A DNA stretch of 64,000 nt from assembly GCA_002633005.1 (NCBI GenBank), contig NMRA01000100.1, positions 84,469 through 148,468 on the forward strand, in the 5' to 3' direction. Of this stretch, positions 38,521 through 52,000 are shown piece by piece. Made by a program: the position numbers and the translations under genes. The notes beneath the pieces are model-generated. The model saw only the letters and a program-made list of their open reading frames with translations, was not told where the DNA came from and made no database searches. Positions within the stretch are counted from its first letter, which is position 1. The number at the start of each line of letters is the position of its first letter. The DNA is from Phoronis australis. Taxonomy: Eukaryota > Phoronida > Phoronidae.

Positions 38521-40215
38521 TGCCGAAACACCTAACAAAGACTCATGGACATTTCGTAAATACAGAAAGATTCGTTTCCTCAACAATACTTTTTCAAAAT
38601 AAACAAATACACTAATAATTCTTTTCCCTTACAGTAAAAAGAAAAAGACATCTAATGACTGCACAAACCCTGAAACAGTATTTTTAAGCTTTTCAAAACC
38701 TAAATCACCAGCACCAAATAAATAATATACATAATCCTTAACTCTATCTATTTTCAGTGTTCTTAAGAACAATAATCAAGGCCCACATGCTGAGTGGGTG
38801 CAAGAACGAATTTGTCCAACAAAAAATTGTCTTTCCATTGACGTTACTCCCCACTGACGCCACATCACCAGCAGTCTAATCACATAGTTGCTCAACCAAT
38901 CGTTCTCTATCTCCCTCTCCATCCCCTCCCCCTCCCCATCACCCTGCAGCCTACAGTTCTGTCTGACACACAAAAAATACTATCCAGGCCAATCACATAA
39001 TGCTGTGATATATATTCATACGCCCGACTAATTCCATAATTTACCAAACTGAATATGGTCACTGAGGGAAAGAGAAACCCCCCAAAAATTTAGCTTCCTG
39101 ATTTTCTATTTGTGAGACCCGGTCTCGTGCATAAAAAACGAACTAAGTTATTAGTTAACTGTCTATAACCCTGCATTTGGACGTCACAAAACTAAATCTC
39201 GATCTTGACCACTTACCCCTACAAGAACAGCCTCGATCTGTTCCTGACTCAGATGAGGAATGATTTCTGGTTTGCAGCACGACTGACACTTCGGGACGGC
39301 CTGAGATCATGACATGACCACAGCAAACCAACTTATTGAGTCAGACATCAAGCAATAATGCAATACAAAGTCTTCTCAAGTCCAGGAATAAACCTCTAAT
39401 CTGAATAAGGAACAACTTCAGACTTTTCTACAGTCTATACGTTGACTAGACACTGTTAAACTCCAATTGGCTAAAACCTCTCACGTCATTGAGCACAAAA
39501 TAAAGCCTTCTCATTGGCCAGAATATAAGCCAGACCTTTTACCCCAGTTGTCTCTTGCCTAAACAAAGTGTTCTTGCACAACGAGATTTCAAGCGCGCCT
39601 ATGTGACGAAGCCACCTCTCTGTAACAAAAATGTTACACAACAGAGACGAGTTTACCTCCCTAAACATGCAACTGTTGAGACATGTAGCATGTTAGCAAG
39701 GAACTATCCAAGGCACAATTTATAACTGTTACAGTAAGTGCCAGTCAGTTTTTTAATGGAGTGCAGGTTTATAGTCACTTTCACTTTGAATTACATTACA
39801 TTTCTAAGTAAAATATTTCTATTTTTTATGAACATGAACATTACTCCCCATATTTAAGATTTTTTCAACATCCGAATTAAAGAAAGTTTTAATACATAAA
39901 AAGCAAACAGTAGCTTATCCAGAAAATTCATTGTGCAACCCCATTTACATACCATTACAAGTATAAATATATTGCTTAACACCATTTTCAGATGTGACTT
40001 GATACAGTACGTCTGCAAACATAAAACACGACGAAATGACTAGAAATATGGAATTGCACAAGCAAATCACATTACACCCCAAAAATTTGATATGTGACAG
40101 AAATACCACATAAAATGCGGCAAAAAAATACAAAACCCATGCCCACGCAAATACAAACCGTGAAAAACACCAAAACCTTATTCCTATATATATATTCGTC
40201 TGACTTTATAAAAAT

Positions 40216-43200
40216 CTAGAATGTCTTGTCTTTTACTTCGGGCTCAATTGCTTCAACATCAACTCCTTTGTTATCTTCTCTGAAAAGATAAAAAATCTAT
40301 ATGATGTAAAAGTCAAAATGATTATGAGAATGACATTCCATTACAACGACAGTGGGAACCACAAAAAAAAAACAGTGCAGGTGGCTTGATGTCGTTTGCG
40401 GTGCATCAGACGTGCGCGGGCTTGGCAGTTGGGCCCATTGCAAAAAACACCTGAGCTAGGAACCACAAACACAATACATAACATTTGACTTGACCAGTGT
40501 CAAATCTTTACCTCAACGTAAAATTTTGCTACTTTTACATCTTCATTTATTTAGCACACAACATGGCTGACAAGTGAAATCGTTACACACCCGCGTTGTC
40601 GGACGAGTATCCCGATTTCACCGATCAATTAGTCGGGAAAAAGCCGTGTCGTTGCCAGTTTGACAGCGTTAACAAGGGGAGAAACTCGCAGCATACTCGT
40701 GTTAACATAGTCATGCTCTGTCGTTGTCTGCGTTCATCAGATAAACTCACGTAATCCAGCAATTACGTTATAAACAGCACGCATGACGCTAACGGATATT
40801 TAAAAAATACTTTTTCCAAATGACGCTCAACAAATGTTTTGAAGAAGATGTGTTTTGTATGAAATACTATCACCAAAAAACTTTGAACAAAAAAACGGTT
40901 GACTTTCAGAGAAATTAATTAGACTTAACTTTCACCAGCTAATTCCTTTGTGTGACTGTAAGCCTGACCCGCTTACTGCCACAGCATTGTGTACCAACAC
41001 AATAGGCTTGTTTGTCAAGCTTAATCGAACGTGATACTAGATCAGATCGTGATGTTGGAAATTTTTTGGGTTTAACAGTCCAGGGGAATGGTACGTAACG
41101 TCTATTCTGTTAAATTTCTCCACACAGCAAGCACAGACTGTAAACGTGTAGATGTCATAAAGCTGCAGCAACATTTGCTGAAACTCCAATTATTTGCAAA
41201 GAGGTAAATCAGCCTTTGAAAAATGACCATTTTGGCGATTATTTTTCTGCAAAATAAGCGGAGACTTACCGTAATCCTTAATTTTCATAATCTTAAAAGA
41301 TGCTAACAGAAAAAGAGCACAAATTATCACATTAAACGACAGGTGCAAAAAAATTCCATTTTGCGGTTCAAATGCGGGCCCCTAGAATTCATACAGGGGA
41401 CCTTGCACTTGACACCAAAAGTAAAATTTTGGCATATGGCATTTTAACAATAATACATTTATAAAAAGGAGTTTTTGATTCATTTTTATTACAGGAATAT
41501 ATTGAGATCAGAAAACTGCTCAGCAGCAAGGAGAATCGGTTGGAAAAGAGTCCCGAGTAATGGACTGAATGACTATGTAACTTCAAGCCTGTTGATATTT
41601 TGAATTACTTGACAAGTGAGCTTCAGCCCCATATTCCCCAATCAGCAAGTAGCTCATGTCAGATCCTTAGCCTGGTGGATTTTATATATTTGTGCACTGA
41701 AGAAATCCCCTAGGCTAAGGATCTGACACGAGCAACCTCCATTTTCCACTCTAACAAGAAAGATGAAGACATTTTAAATCTTCATAGACATCTTACCCTC
41801 CCTCTTCATCTACAGGAGCAGTTGGCTGAGTTGATGGCTCAGTGGATGGTGGTTGTCGTGGATACAATCCAGCAGCTCCGTATTTTTTAGGAGGGACGAA
41901 CTGCAAACGAGATATTGAGATGTCTTATTCTACCACCAGATCTTAACTAGAAAAATAAACAATATTCAAATTTAATTGGAAAAATACATTATTCACTTGA
42001 ATGAACAGCACACTGCAAGAACATTAATTCTCTGACCTAAAGAGCAATTCAATATTCATATTCAGGCAAATCACAAGTATTCAGTACTGTATAAAGTCAA
42101 CAATAATGTGTGCAAAACGGGACACCTAACTGTAACCATTACTAACTATTCCCTATACATTTTAAGAAATAACCGTTGATTTAGCTCATTGTGCTGTAGT
42201 AAAAGTTAGTAATGAAAATTAGATGCTCCCCCATCTTTCAGATCACTGGTTCACCGTGTCACCAAAGGGTGTCACTAGTTTCAGGACAAGAAAAGTAGAG
42301 TTGTTCAAATTAATACTTACAGGTTTGCGACTTTTAGCCCGTCGTACAATGTAGCAGAGGATGCATGCCAGAAATATTCCAACGCCAGTAACGAGGATTC
42401 CAAATAGGAATAATGCCAAACCAAAGTATCCGAGACCCCTGGAAAACAAACAGTTGAACATGGAACAAAGTGTAGACCTCCTCAAGGAGTTGTGTAAACA
42501 CACTCAAGCTAAATATATGCTAATCAAAATTAGGGGCCAGTATACAGAGCTGGCTGTCGCGAGTCACACAGGTCAATGCGAGTTACTCCCACACAATGAG
42601 GCAAAATGATCACTGATGCGTAAACTTCATGTACAGGTATGTCTGGAGTAATCAGCGTAAAGGTAGTACACATAATTATAATGAGCCAGTGAGAGACTTG
42701 TTGTCGTCAGGTGACGCAATTCTAAATTTTCATTCTTTACGGAAAGTAATCGGCTAAGTACAAAGCTGACCTTGAGGATTTATGCCTGCCATGATCTCAG
42801 CCCATTTGCATTCGAGACACAAAACTCTCCATCTACACTGGACTAGGATACCCATACGTACAAGGACAACACAACAAATACCGATCTTTAGACTACAGTG
42901 TGCTGCACAACCTGCAGAGTTCTGAATGTGGTTGTTTTCAAGGTACAATCTGCATTTTGTCAAAAAATATCTTATCATTATAAAACAGGTCTCAGCTCTT
43001 GTTTGTGTCAAAAGTTGAGACTAGCTTTATCTAAAACTCTATGGAGTAGTAACATGGCTCTGTTTTTTTAATACACCTTTCCTGATTAGACTTAAAAAGA
43101 CTGTGGAACAAATAAGTTGACACACTGTTTAAGTAGAAAGAATTGACACCACGTGAACTTGATTATTGTGTTTTGAAGTTTGTGAGTACAGTTTGACCTT

Positions 43201-44174
43201 ATAACTAGAGATGCTTATATATATCTATGGAAAATTTTGCTTGAAAATGAAACAGTACATGTCAATTTTCCACGCTCACAAAATATTCAACATATAAATG
43301 CAATTCCGTGGACAATAAACCCAATACTGTAAGTCAGGTAAATGACCACCCCAGGTCTTCAGAAACTTTAAAATAATCTTTGAATATCCATGCCATAGCT
43401 TAAAGTAGATTTTCACAATTTAAATGGCCAAATATGACATTAATCATTACGGCGTTTTCCCGTTGATCTCAACTTTTTTTACCGCTGTAGCCAATATCTT
43501 ACACGACTGATTAACTCCATTCTGGCATTGATGGTTGGAGGGCCAGCTCTCTTTTGTTCGATAATTGCTCTAATCTCCAATAAGATCATAACTACCCTGA
43601 CTGGGCTGTGCTATTAAAAATAAAAGTTTATAAGTTATAACATAATCGAACATCAACCAATAGCACTTCAGAATTCCTCGTCAAATGCTGATCATGTTTA
43701 GTTTTTGAATCGCCAAAATCGCCCGACAACAACCGAAGTTACGACAATCTATTCTTTCTGAACGTACCAATTCGCTTTGGGTTTGACCGTGTTCACAGGT
43801 GGACTGTAATAAACCAGGTAGATAATTGGCTTGCCTGTTGTCATACCAGACAAAAGACTTTGCTTGGCAGTAAACAAAGGAGCTAGATGTTAACACACGC
43901 TCACAACCCTCTACGTCTGATAAAGTCACTGAACGGGACAACGCCGTAATGTCTCCACGTAGGGGGAAAGCTGGATCCAAGCTATCTACGAAGAAGTGAC
44001 TGACCTTTCCCATCTCTGCGTGTTGTTCCAGTACTTGACAAAGAAGGCCATGAACAGTATGCCGACGATGATGGCTAGGATGCCGACCACATGCCAACCC
44101 ACGCTGCACCGACAGATCTTTGTCCACTTCCGGCGGATCTCCGCAGGAGTGTTCGCGTTGCCAATAGTTACCAT
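40216..44174 (-). CDS. Small two-pass membrane protein with PTAP motif, paralogue 2
   Basis: Minus-strand exons 44174-44005, 42438-42321, 41900-41797 and 40279-40216 (stop TAG) give 151 residues. Exons 2 and 4 have exactly the lengths of paralogue 1 (118 and 64 nt), and all phases match. The start at 44174 is chosen because it aligns with the paralogue; an in-frame ATG at 44204 would add ten residues. Shared features are K-W-T-K-I-C-R-C-S-V-G-W, A-F-F-V-K-Y-W-N-N, R-G-L-G-Y-F-G-L-A, C-Y-I-V-R-R, Y-P-R-Q-P, P-T-A-P (122-125) and E-P-E-V-K-D-K-T-F at the end. The Pro-rich exon is five codons longer and carries an extra S-T-E-P-S-T stretch. The first exon donor is GTCAGT, a weaker form. Function unknown. 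Confidence 0.86.
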
Positions 44175-47100
44175 GACAGCGAACTTGACACCCAGCACTG
44201 ACACTTACTTGTTAGACAGCAATCTACGTGCAGTTAGCAAAGCATACAATTCTAAGATAAGAGACCCCTGGTGGTTCTTCCCACAGTTGGTTGGTAGGGA
44301 TGTGCTGCTAAGTCACTTGCGGGAAGGTACTGGCATTGTAATAGAGAGGTTTTAATCACTTGGCACTGAGTTTCCCAGTTGCCCCACCAATGGTCTGAAT
44401 TTTAAATAATGTGACAGCCCCGCCCACCATTATGTGGAAGAACCTCCGGGAAATAGGCTAGACTCCACCGTGCATCGCACCAACAGATTCGGCACATAGA
44501 TGATGTACTATTAATACCAATGTGCTACGGTCTGTCAGCTCCCAACAGACTTTCCGAATTGATGAACACATGATGGAGTTCAAGCCACGAGTCAGTACAA
44601 GCAATCAAGGCACAGATAAGACAAACATGTTGAACAGAAATTCAAAGCAACTTAATACAACTAATACAAGAAGCCATATTATTTATCACATTTCTCAAAC
44701 TAAACATCAGCAAATACATAAGACAGGAAGGTTGTGAGTAATATCAACCACAGACACTGTACGTTTTAGAGAACCATATTTCAGAAAGATACCTCATGAT
44801 ACACTAGCATGTAGTCATCTCATCCACCCAGCCACATGATACTGGTACCTGCACACACATGTATATAGCTGGCAGCTACAGTCGTTGACAAAAGCACATA
44901 AATAAAGGCATGGCAAGCCACACAGACTTTAGACATAGGCAGCCATAGCAGATGCAATTAGCAATAATATTTCCAAGGATGGACATATGTTTAAGAAGTG
45001 GGTACTAGATTAATTTAGATATATGCAGATTTATTGAGGCTCAGCAAGATGAAAGCCTAGACTTTGGATATGGTAAGCATGATTTAATTTTGAAGAGAGC
45101 TTCTTTGAAAAAGTCACCCTTGCATGTCTAGAGTTTTCCTATAACATTTGCAGCAATTGTAAACCCTGCAAGATGCTGGATAACTGAACTAAAATGAACC
45201 CACCTTTAGACCATAATCATTTGAAAATTATTAAAAAAAAATTGACATAAAGACTTCTGTATAATTCTGTTTCAAAAACAGACCTTTTTGTAGAGTTCCA
45301 GCCCCCAAAATGAACCTTTTAAAGCCAAGAAATAACCACAGGGAAAGAAGACACCTTTTCATAGAGAAAGTGGACATGAAAAAGTGGCCCATCTTTAGTG
45401 GCACGTCCAGTACTGCCACCTGTTGATAAGCACTCAGAATTACAGTGATTTCTGGGCGTGGAAGAACTGAAAATCATTATTGCCACAGACTGACAATACA
45501 TTCAGTTGCAACCTGCGTTTATGATAGCTAAGGGACTTTTATCACACTGCAAGATATTGCAGTAACTGAATATAAAACGCCATGGCATCTTATAATATTG
45601 GATGTAATTGAGCTCATGATTATACTCCAACGCAATCTGTAAGTGTATTACGCACTTACATTATGATTATTATGACCAGCGCCACCTTTTAACACTTTTA
45701 AAAAACATATTCACTGAATCACTGCCATAATTAGCCAACTCCAACAGTTGAGGAACTGCCTCATGACTTACTGTGACTTGCTGAAGGAAAGTCCTTAATA
45801 TGGTCCTCCGTAGCAGACGTTGAATTCGATCTCCCAAATGTTAGTTGATATAGTCTAAAATGTATAAAATTAATTTACAGTCATTAATTAGTTACCCTTG
45901 TGAAGTGTTAGAACCATGCTGTGCGTATCGTTATGGAAAGACTGAAAATAAATTGAGAGAACACTCAGACACAATGAGTGATCTATGAGGTCATATCCGC
46001 GAAGATAGAGATCTTACGCAAATTTATCTCTGCCCGCTTTGAGTAGCCTACTGTACCAAAATCTCGAATTTAACCACGCTTGCTTAATAACATTTTAGAT
46101 CATTCATTTTCGGTGAACAAAATACAATACCTATATTAGAAAACCTTCCAGATGCAGAGCATGGGTATAGAAAGTCAAGAGCCCCCCCATGTCCTCTTAT
46201 TGTACCCCTCCCTCATCGATCCCTACCTCTCTTTATAAAGACCTATGAACTGCCAGTGTTCTCACTTAATACATTCAAACATCCTGCAGCCCCATGTTTA
46301 GTGAGCCCTGAGCCATGTTTAAGATCTTAAGCTATGTTTAAGACAAGTAATGGGAATAGTGCTGCATAGTGGTACTTATTTTCATTATTTTGCAGTGAAA
46401 ATGGTGATGCCATGCCTAGCAAGTGAAAATAATGTATATCTAATAGTTGTTTTTCTGTATTAATAGAGTGGAAATTAGGATAAAAATACAATGCGATGCG
46501 AAATTTGCATCATGTTTGAATTTTGCCCAGGAAGATCTCGGATGAAAAATGGTTTTGGGGCTTGGAAAAAATGACAGTTCATTTATTTCATTATTGTTCG
46601 AGTTCATCAAGTGCATAAAATGACCCGCCATGACTATAGCTAACTTGTGAAGCTGGGTCTCAAGAAATGGCGCCCACTAGTTTCTTTTCAAGCCCAAAAT
46701 CTACCTATAATTTCACTGGGGACCAATAGCGGTAAGTTGTCTCAAATCTAAAATTAGTTTTTGAGATGTGGGGCAGGTTTATAACCACTCAAACAACGTG
46801 ACCTTTTCGCAACACAGTGCATCATCCAATCAGAACGTGTGCAATATTCACTGCGGTGGCTTTTTTGCTATCCTTCACAGTATAGTGATGAATGAGTGTA
46901 GAATTTACTGTTGGGATTCATTATCAGACAACCATCACTGTCTCAATAGCTCGCTTTCGAAGCTGACGGTCAACCCTGGTAGTGCTTGTATAATGAAAAC
47001 TTTAAGGCAAAATCATCAAGCTATAAGTAAGGTTCAAGATAGAGACATTCCCGCAGGGGAAATGCAGCTGAGATGGATGCCTTTTTCATAGTTATTCATA

Positions 47101-47514
47101 TAAAGTTGGGTCACTTTTTACCGTTTCGGTATAAATTTAGGGTGTCCTTTTAGATTAAGTAGGTGAATAAATGTGATGAGAAATCACTGTTGTCGCTTGA
47201 TATATGTTTCGGTCTGATAATTCTCTGCATGTTAGCCAGGTACACTAACAGATGACTGTCACCCCCTGGTCCAGGAACACTACCTTTGGAGCAATGTTTC
47301 AAACAAAGACATTTAGAATAGAATGAAGGCTTCTGAGAGCCTATCTGGGCTAAAGCTAACAATTTTGTTCGAGAGTGAAGAAACCTGTTGGAAGGATTTA
47401 AAGAAATCAACAACCTCCAAAGGTAGCCCGGCCTCTACATGATTTCTATGGATCAGCCAAAGGTGAGCTGTACATGCCAAAAGCTTCTGTCGTACAATTG
47501 GAACTAACTATAGG

Positions 47515-47591
47515 CATGGGCAGCTCAGCTCTGAAAAATGGGGGAGGGAGGGGATTTATAGCCCCCCGCCCCCTGTGGTGTGCCACCCATG
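47515..47591 (-). repeat. Repeat family D monomer
   Basis: CATGGGCAGCTCAGCTCTGAAAAATGGGGG..TTATAGCCCCCCG..GTGGTGTGCCACCCATG is a single family D unit in reverse orientation. Confidence 0.8.
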
Positions 47592-48135
47592 ATAAGATAA
47601 GCCATATCTTCGCAGGTGGTGACCAGAGGTGTTCCGAGTATTGTCTATGCCAGCATTGCATGACTACGCATGACAAAAAGTCCGAGTACATACCCATGAG
47701 CCACCGGGCTATGTAACAGCCAACTGAAAGCAAAGCTGTTGTGCTTGAACTTAGAATAATGCTTCATCTCAAGATAGGGAATGTGCAAAGTTAGAATTAT
47801 GTATTCATTAAAGCAATCAGGTAAAATTTGCCGTCAGTAACGAAGAACATAATTTGGTAATTAATTTTATTGATGTGAATGTTATTCAGAGTGAGCTCAT
47901 TCACCAAGTTTACTTACTTATTCCAAGTTCACGTATGCCCTATATGATGAGAATCCTACAGTAAGCCTAATTCCAAGTTGAAATGTAGCAAAGCAACTGG
48001 TACAACTGTCTCAAATAGTACTAGTAGAGACGATGGTGATCCAATAGGACCTCCATACCCCAGCTTTTCATGCAGCAAAGTATACTTCAAACTAATATAA
48101 AAGCTTCTGGCGTATGAAGCGCCTATGCATGGGAT

Positions 48136-48294
48136 CAGGGGCGGATCCAGGATTTTGAGTTGAGGGGAGGGGGGAGGCCAGGCAGAGCCACGATTTTGCT
48201 CGTCAGACATTCGCACCCCCGAACTGCCAAATGCAATCTGGGAGAATTTTAAGGGGGGCCGTGGCCCCGTGGCCCCCCTCTAACTCCGCCACTG
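48136..48294 (-). repeat. Repeat family C copy (intergenic)
   Basis: CAGGGGCGGATCCAGGATTTTG at the left and CTAACTCCGCCACTGGGG at the right form imperfect terminal inverted repeats. It holds the CAGACATTCGCACC and CTGGGAGAATTTTAA blocks seen at 15541-15672. Confidence 0.85.
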
Positions 48295-49078
48295 GGGATG
48301 GCTACCGTCTCGTCCACTGCCAGTTGAGATGATGACTGACAGGCCCTCGCCTAGGCCTAGGCTAAGACTTTTGTTCAGTTGAGCACTATCACTGTCAGTA
48401 GAATACAACAGTCTCTGATTCTGAGAATCAGGCAACCACTTATTCAGATATTGAATGTGGTTCTCTAAATCAACGATCGTATGTCTTCGACCTGCGCCTT
48501 CGTCTTTATTTGCAAAGGGATGGGCTTGACACTGACAAGGCAACGCCAGTGGCAGTGACAAGTGACAGGGTGTGTCAGAAAACACGACAGATCCATGTTT
48601 TTATAATTTACATCAGAGCTTTGCAAAAAAGATTATATTCAATAGTAAAACTTTTAAAGAAACTCATACTCAAAACCAAAGTGAAAAGAATCAAGTCAAC
48701 TGAGTATGAACAATCAACTTACTTTCTAACGTTCACTAAAGGCGCAATGCGAAGCCAACCAAATTTAGTGGAATACCTGTTTGTCCAATAGATGTCGCAA
48801 TAGTCAAACAAGAGGTAAACCATCGGCACTTGTATTATAATTTGTACAGATACATAAAATACAAAAAAATTAAAATAGGCATATCAAGTTCAAGAAAATT
48901 AAAAAATAGCTTCGTATATCGACGACCTCTAAATTTTTGAGATTGATGATATTCAATATTATAATAAATCGCGTGCACACTTATTTGCCTGTGCTCCTGT
49001 TCCGAACATAGCCTTTTACTCGCTGATCGTCGCATGGTCGCCACGCTTTTGTCGATCTTCTCTGTTTTTAGCAAAAAA

Positions 49079-52000
49079 ATGGCTGACGAACGAACCTTTA
49101 TCATGATCAAACCTGATGGAGTCGCTAGAGGACTCATTGCAGACATCATTAAAAGATTTGAACAAAAAGGATTTAAGCTCGTGGCCATGAAATTTATGAT
49201 AGTAAGTTCAATGATTTGTCGGCGACTTGTCCGCCATTTTTAAATGACCTTGGGCTTTGGTCGGTTTTTAGCAATGTCTATTCCTTTTTCCGGAACTGTA
49301 AACTAAAAGCGTGTCTCGCGTGGGATTTAGTGGTCCCACTTTCGAACTACCATAACTATAATACAAGCAAATTTTGATTTAGACTGCTTATCATTGTGAA
49401 ATTGCCAATTGAATTGGTCTCGACTTATTTTCGGACTCGGTCAGTAGCTCGAGCTTGAGGTGTGAAGTGAGTCATGCTCTTGCAAGGAACTGACAGCGAC
49501 AGTTTGTTATTCCTGTAGAACATGCTCTATGCAGTTTTTGCAAACGGCGGTTTTCAAAGAAATTTGACAAAATGTGGAATGTCGGACATTCACAATATTT
49601 CATAAACATACCTGGATTGTGAAACGATCATCCTCTGTTCTGATCACGTTTTCTGCACAAGAATTAGCAATCCAAAATTAAAGAAATTTGTTGATAAAAA
49701 GACCATCTCCAAAATGGAGACGTAGATATCTGTTTTCACTTCCGCCAGAATAAAATTTCGAGGTTGCTCTCGTTTCTAACATCAACCATAAGCATTCAAG
49801 TAAAAACTAGGTCATTAGGTTAACTTTTGAGATCCTTTCACAAATCACAATAGCGGCTATTGAGACTGAATATTAGTTGTCAGAAGAAAGTGAAAGAAGT
49901 TGGAGAGTTCAGTTGGCAGAAAGTAAACTGTTGGATTTAAAGGAGGTGCAATGCATTGTTGAAGCAGTCCATGGAGATCCTTGCTTTGGAGGCCATTGAA
50001 GTCTCGAACCTTTCCAACAAGTTATCAGCACAGCCATTTTTTGAGTGAAAACTTCTGAGTTGGAATGAAGACTTGTGGGATAGCTTATACCAGACTTAAC
50101 ATTGGAAAAGGGTTACGCTAACAATTTTGTTGGCTGTCCAAAAGAAATTGTGATTGCCGGAGTGTTTGTTTAAGTTCAAAAGATTTAAAGAAGGTGTGCT
50201 ATAAAATTGAATGCAGTTCTGTCAGGACGATAGAATTGTCCCAAGACAGACAATTGCATAGACAAACAGAATTTTGAACTTGTATGCATATTTTTTCTTC
50301 TATGGTTAATTGAAACTTAAAAAACCTAGCCATTAAATGCGTTAGCAGGTTTTAAACAGTCAAAAGCATTAAAAATTAGAAGTAGTTTAGTACTTCTTGT
50401 TTGGCTGTACTTTGGGAGCAAGTTTTCGTATATACAGAATTGATTAAACGCACAACACTTTTCATTGTTGACAGTCTTTATTCCGTTACGTTTATACCTT
50501 CAGAACAAAACTACTCTCAACTGAACATAGATAAAGTAACTGACTTAGCGACATAATTGTGCCTTTTAATTATGTCGCTAGGTCAGTTACTTTTTATGTT
50601 CAGTTGAGAGTAGAGTTTTGTTCCGAAGGTATGAACGTAATGGAATAAAGGCTGTCAGCAATGAAAAGTGTCGTGCATTTAATCAATACTTCTTGTTTCT
50701 GAGATTTACTATCGACGTTTGCAAAATCGGAGGCATTGTCCCCTTGGCTAGTTCTAAACTTGAATCCTGCCTGGTTAACAGTAAGAGCTAGTGTTTGGGG
50801 ATGATGAAACATATCTGGAGCATTTATACCAAGTGTTACATTTTGGTCTGTATCGTTGGCCACTGGGGCGAAATTATTTTTTGTAATTTACGCTTGTAAG
50901 TTATGGGCGTAAAGCCACTTCATGCCGGTGTTTTACGAGTGTAATTGTTATGTACCAACGAGAGGTCATGTTACAGGTCATGTGAGTTTTGTGAAATTGT
51001 ATGCTCGAAAAATTATGGTCGTGAATTACGTTTAAAACTTTGAATCTTTACCTGTATTTAAAAGTAATTGTGTTCATTGCTGTAAGCATCGTTTTCTTGT
51101 TGCGCATTCCATTGGTTAATTGCAGTAAATACTTTAGATATTGTTGTCATGAGAGGGATGTCATTGTCAGTTTTCTTTTTACACAGGCTAGCGAAGACCT
51201 CCTTAAAAAGCATTATGCAGATTTGTCTTCTAAACCATTCTTCCCAAAACTGGTGAAGTTCATTGGTTCTGGTCCTGTCGTTCCCATGGTAAGTCGCAAT
51301 TTGTGGATGATCACCAAGAGAAGTAATGCTACTTCTTAATGAGAAAATTGTGTTGTTAGATGCTTAAAACTTGCTTATAGACGAGATTAATTGGTCTTTT
51401 ATGGTTTGTGATTGTTTTATGGCTTGTTGATATGTATTATGTTGTGTTTTGTACGTAGTGGTTTGATGATATTTGTTACTGTATCCAACATACTTTTTAT
51501 GACCATGAATGTTAAATTGCTGTGATAACGACATAGGATCAATAGAAACAATGACCGTATTCACAGCCTTTTGATGACAACCCGCCGTCTTGTTCACTTT
51601 GTTGAAACCAGTTGGCAGGAGTGGCGCACTTCCAGGGCGTGTGCTAGGCTGTAGGGGGCCCAGTAATTACCGAGGCTTGGAATTTTGTGCGGAAACGTGG
51701 ATTTCCACGTTTTTCAAGTGTTCTGTCCACGTATTTTGTTATATTTCCGCGTAAAAAATATCGGATTTGATATAAAATTTCCGCTGCAAATTTCTTTCTT
51801 ACCGCGGCGCTGCTGACGACTTTCACCTCGAAAAGGGGAAGTTGCTTTTTATGTTTCGGAGGAACGTAAATTGGTCAACATTGCCGGGGCATCTGGGATA
51901 GCGTAGTGGATTTCTTCAATGGCGTCTCACGTGATTGTAAACCGCGGTGACAGATACTGCGACTCTGCAGCCACAAATGTGTGGGGGTGGGAGTGGACGG

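Larger units (their letters stand above)
36527..40215. other. Region between the two membrane-protein paralogues
   Basis: Contains the family D dimer (36926-37066) and family E repeat (38283-38520). No other exon was supported. A minus-strand AATAAA at 37391-37386 may end a long 3' UTR of paralogue 2, and the promoter of paralogue 1 should lie at the low end. Confidence 0.5.
44175..49078. other. Intergenic region between divergent paralogue 2 and NDPK
   Basis: About 4.9 kb without a supported exon. It holds a family D unit (47515-47591) and a family C unit (48136-48294). Promoters for both flanking genes are expected here, but I see no diagnostic box. Confidence 0.5.

Noticed and set aside
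43681-44127. 148-codon minus-strand ORF
   Set aside because: Overlaps exon 1 of membrane paralogue 2 in another frame and then runs into its intron.
43996-44355. 119-codon plus-strand ORF
   Set aside because: Antisense to exon 1 of paralogue 2, with no recognisable protein features.
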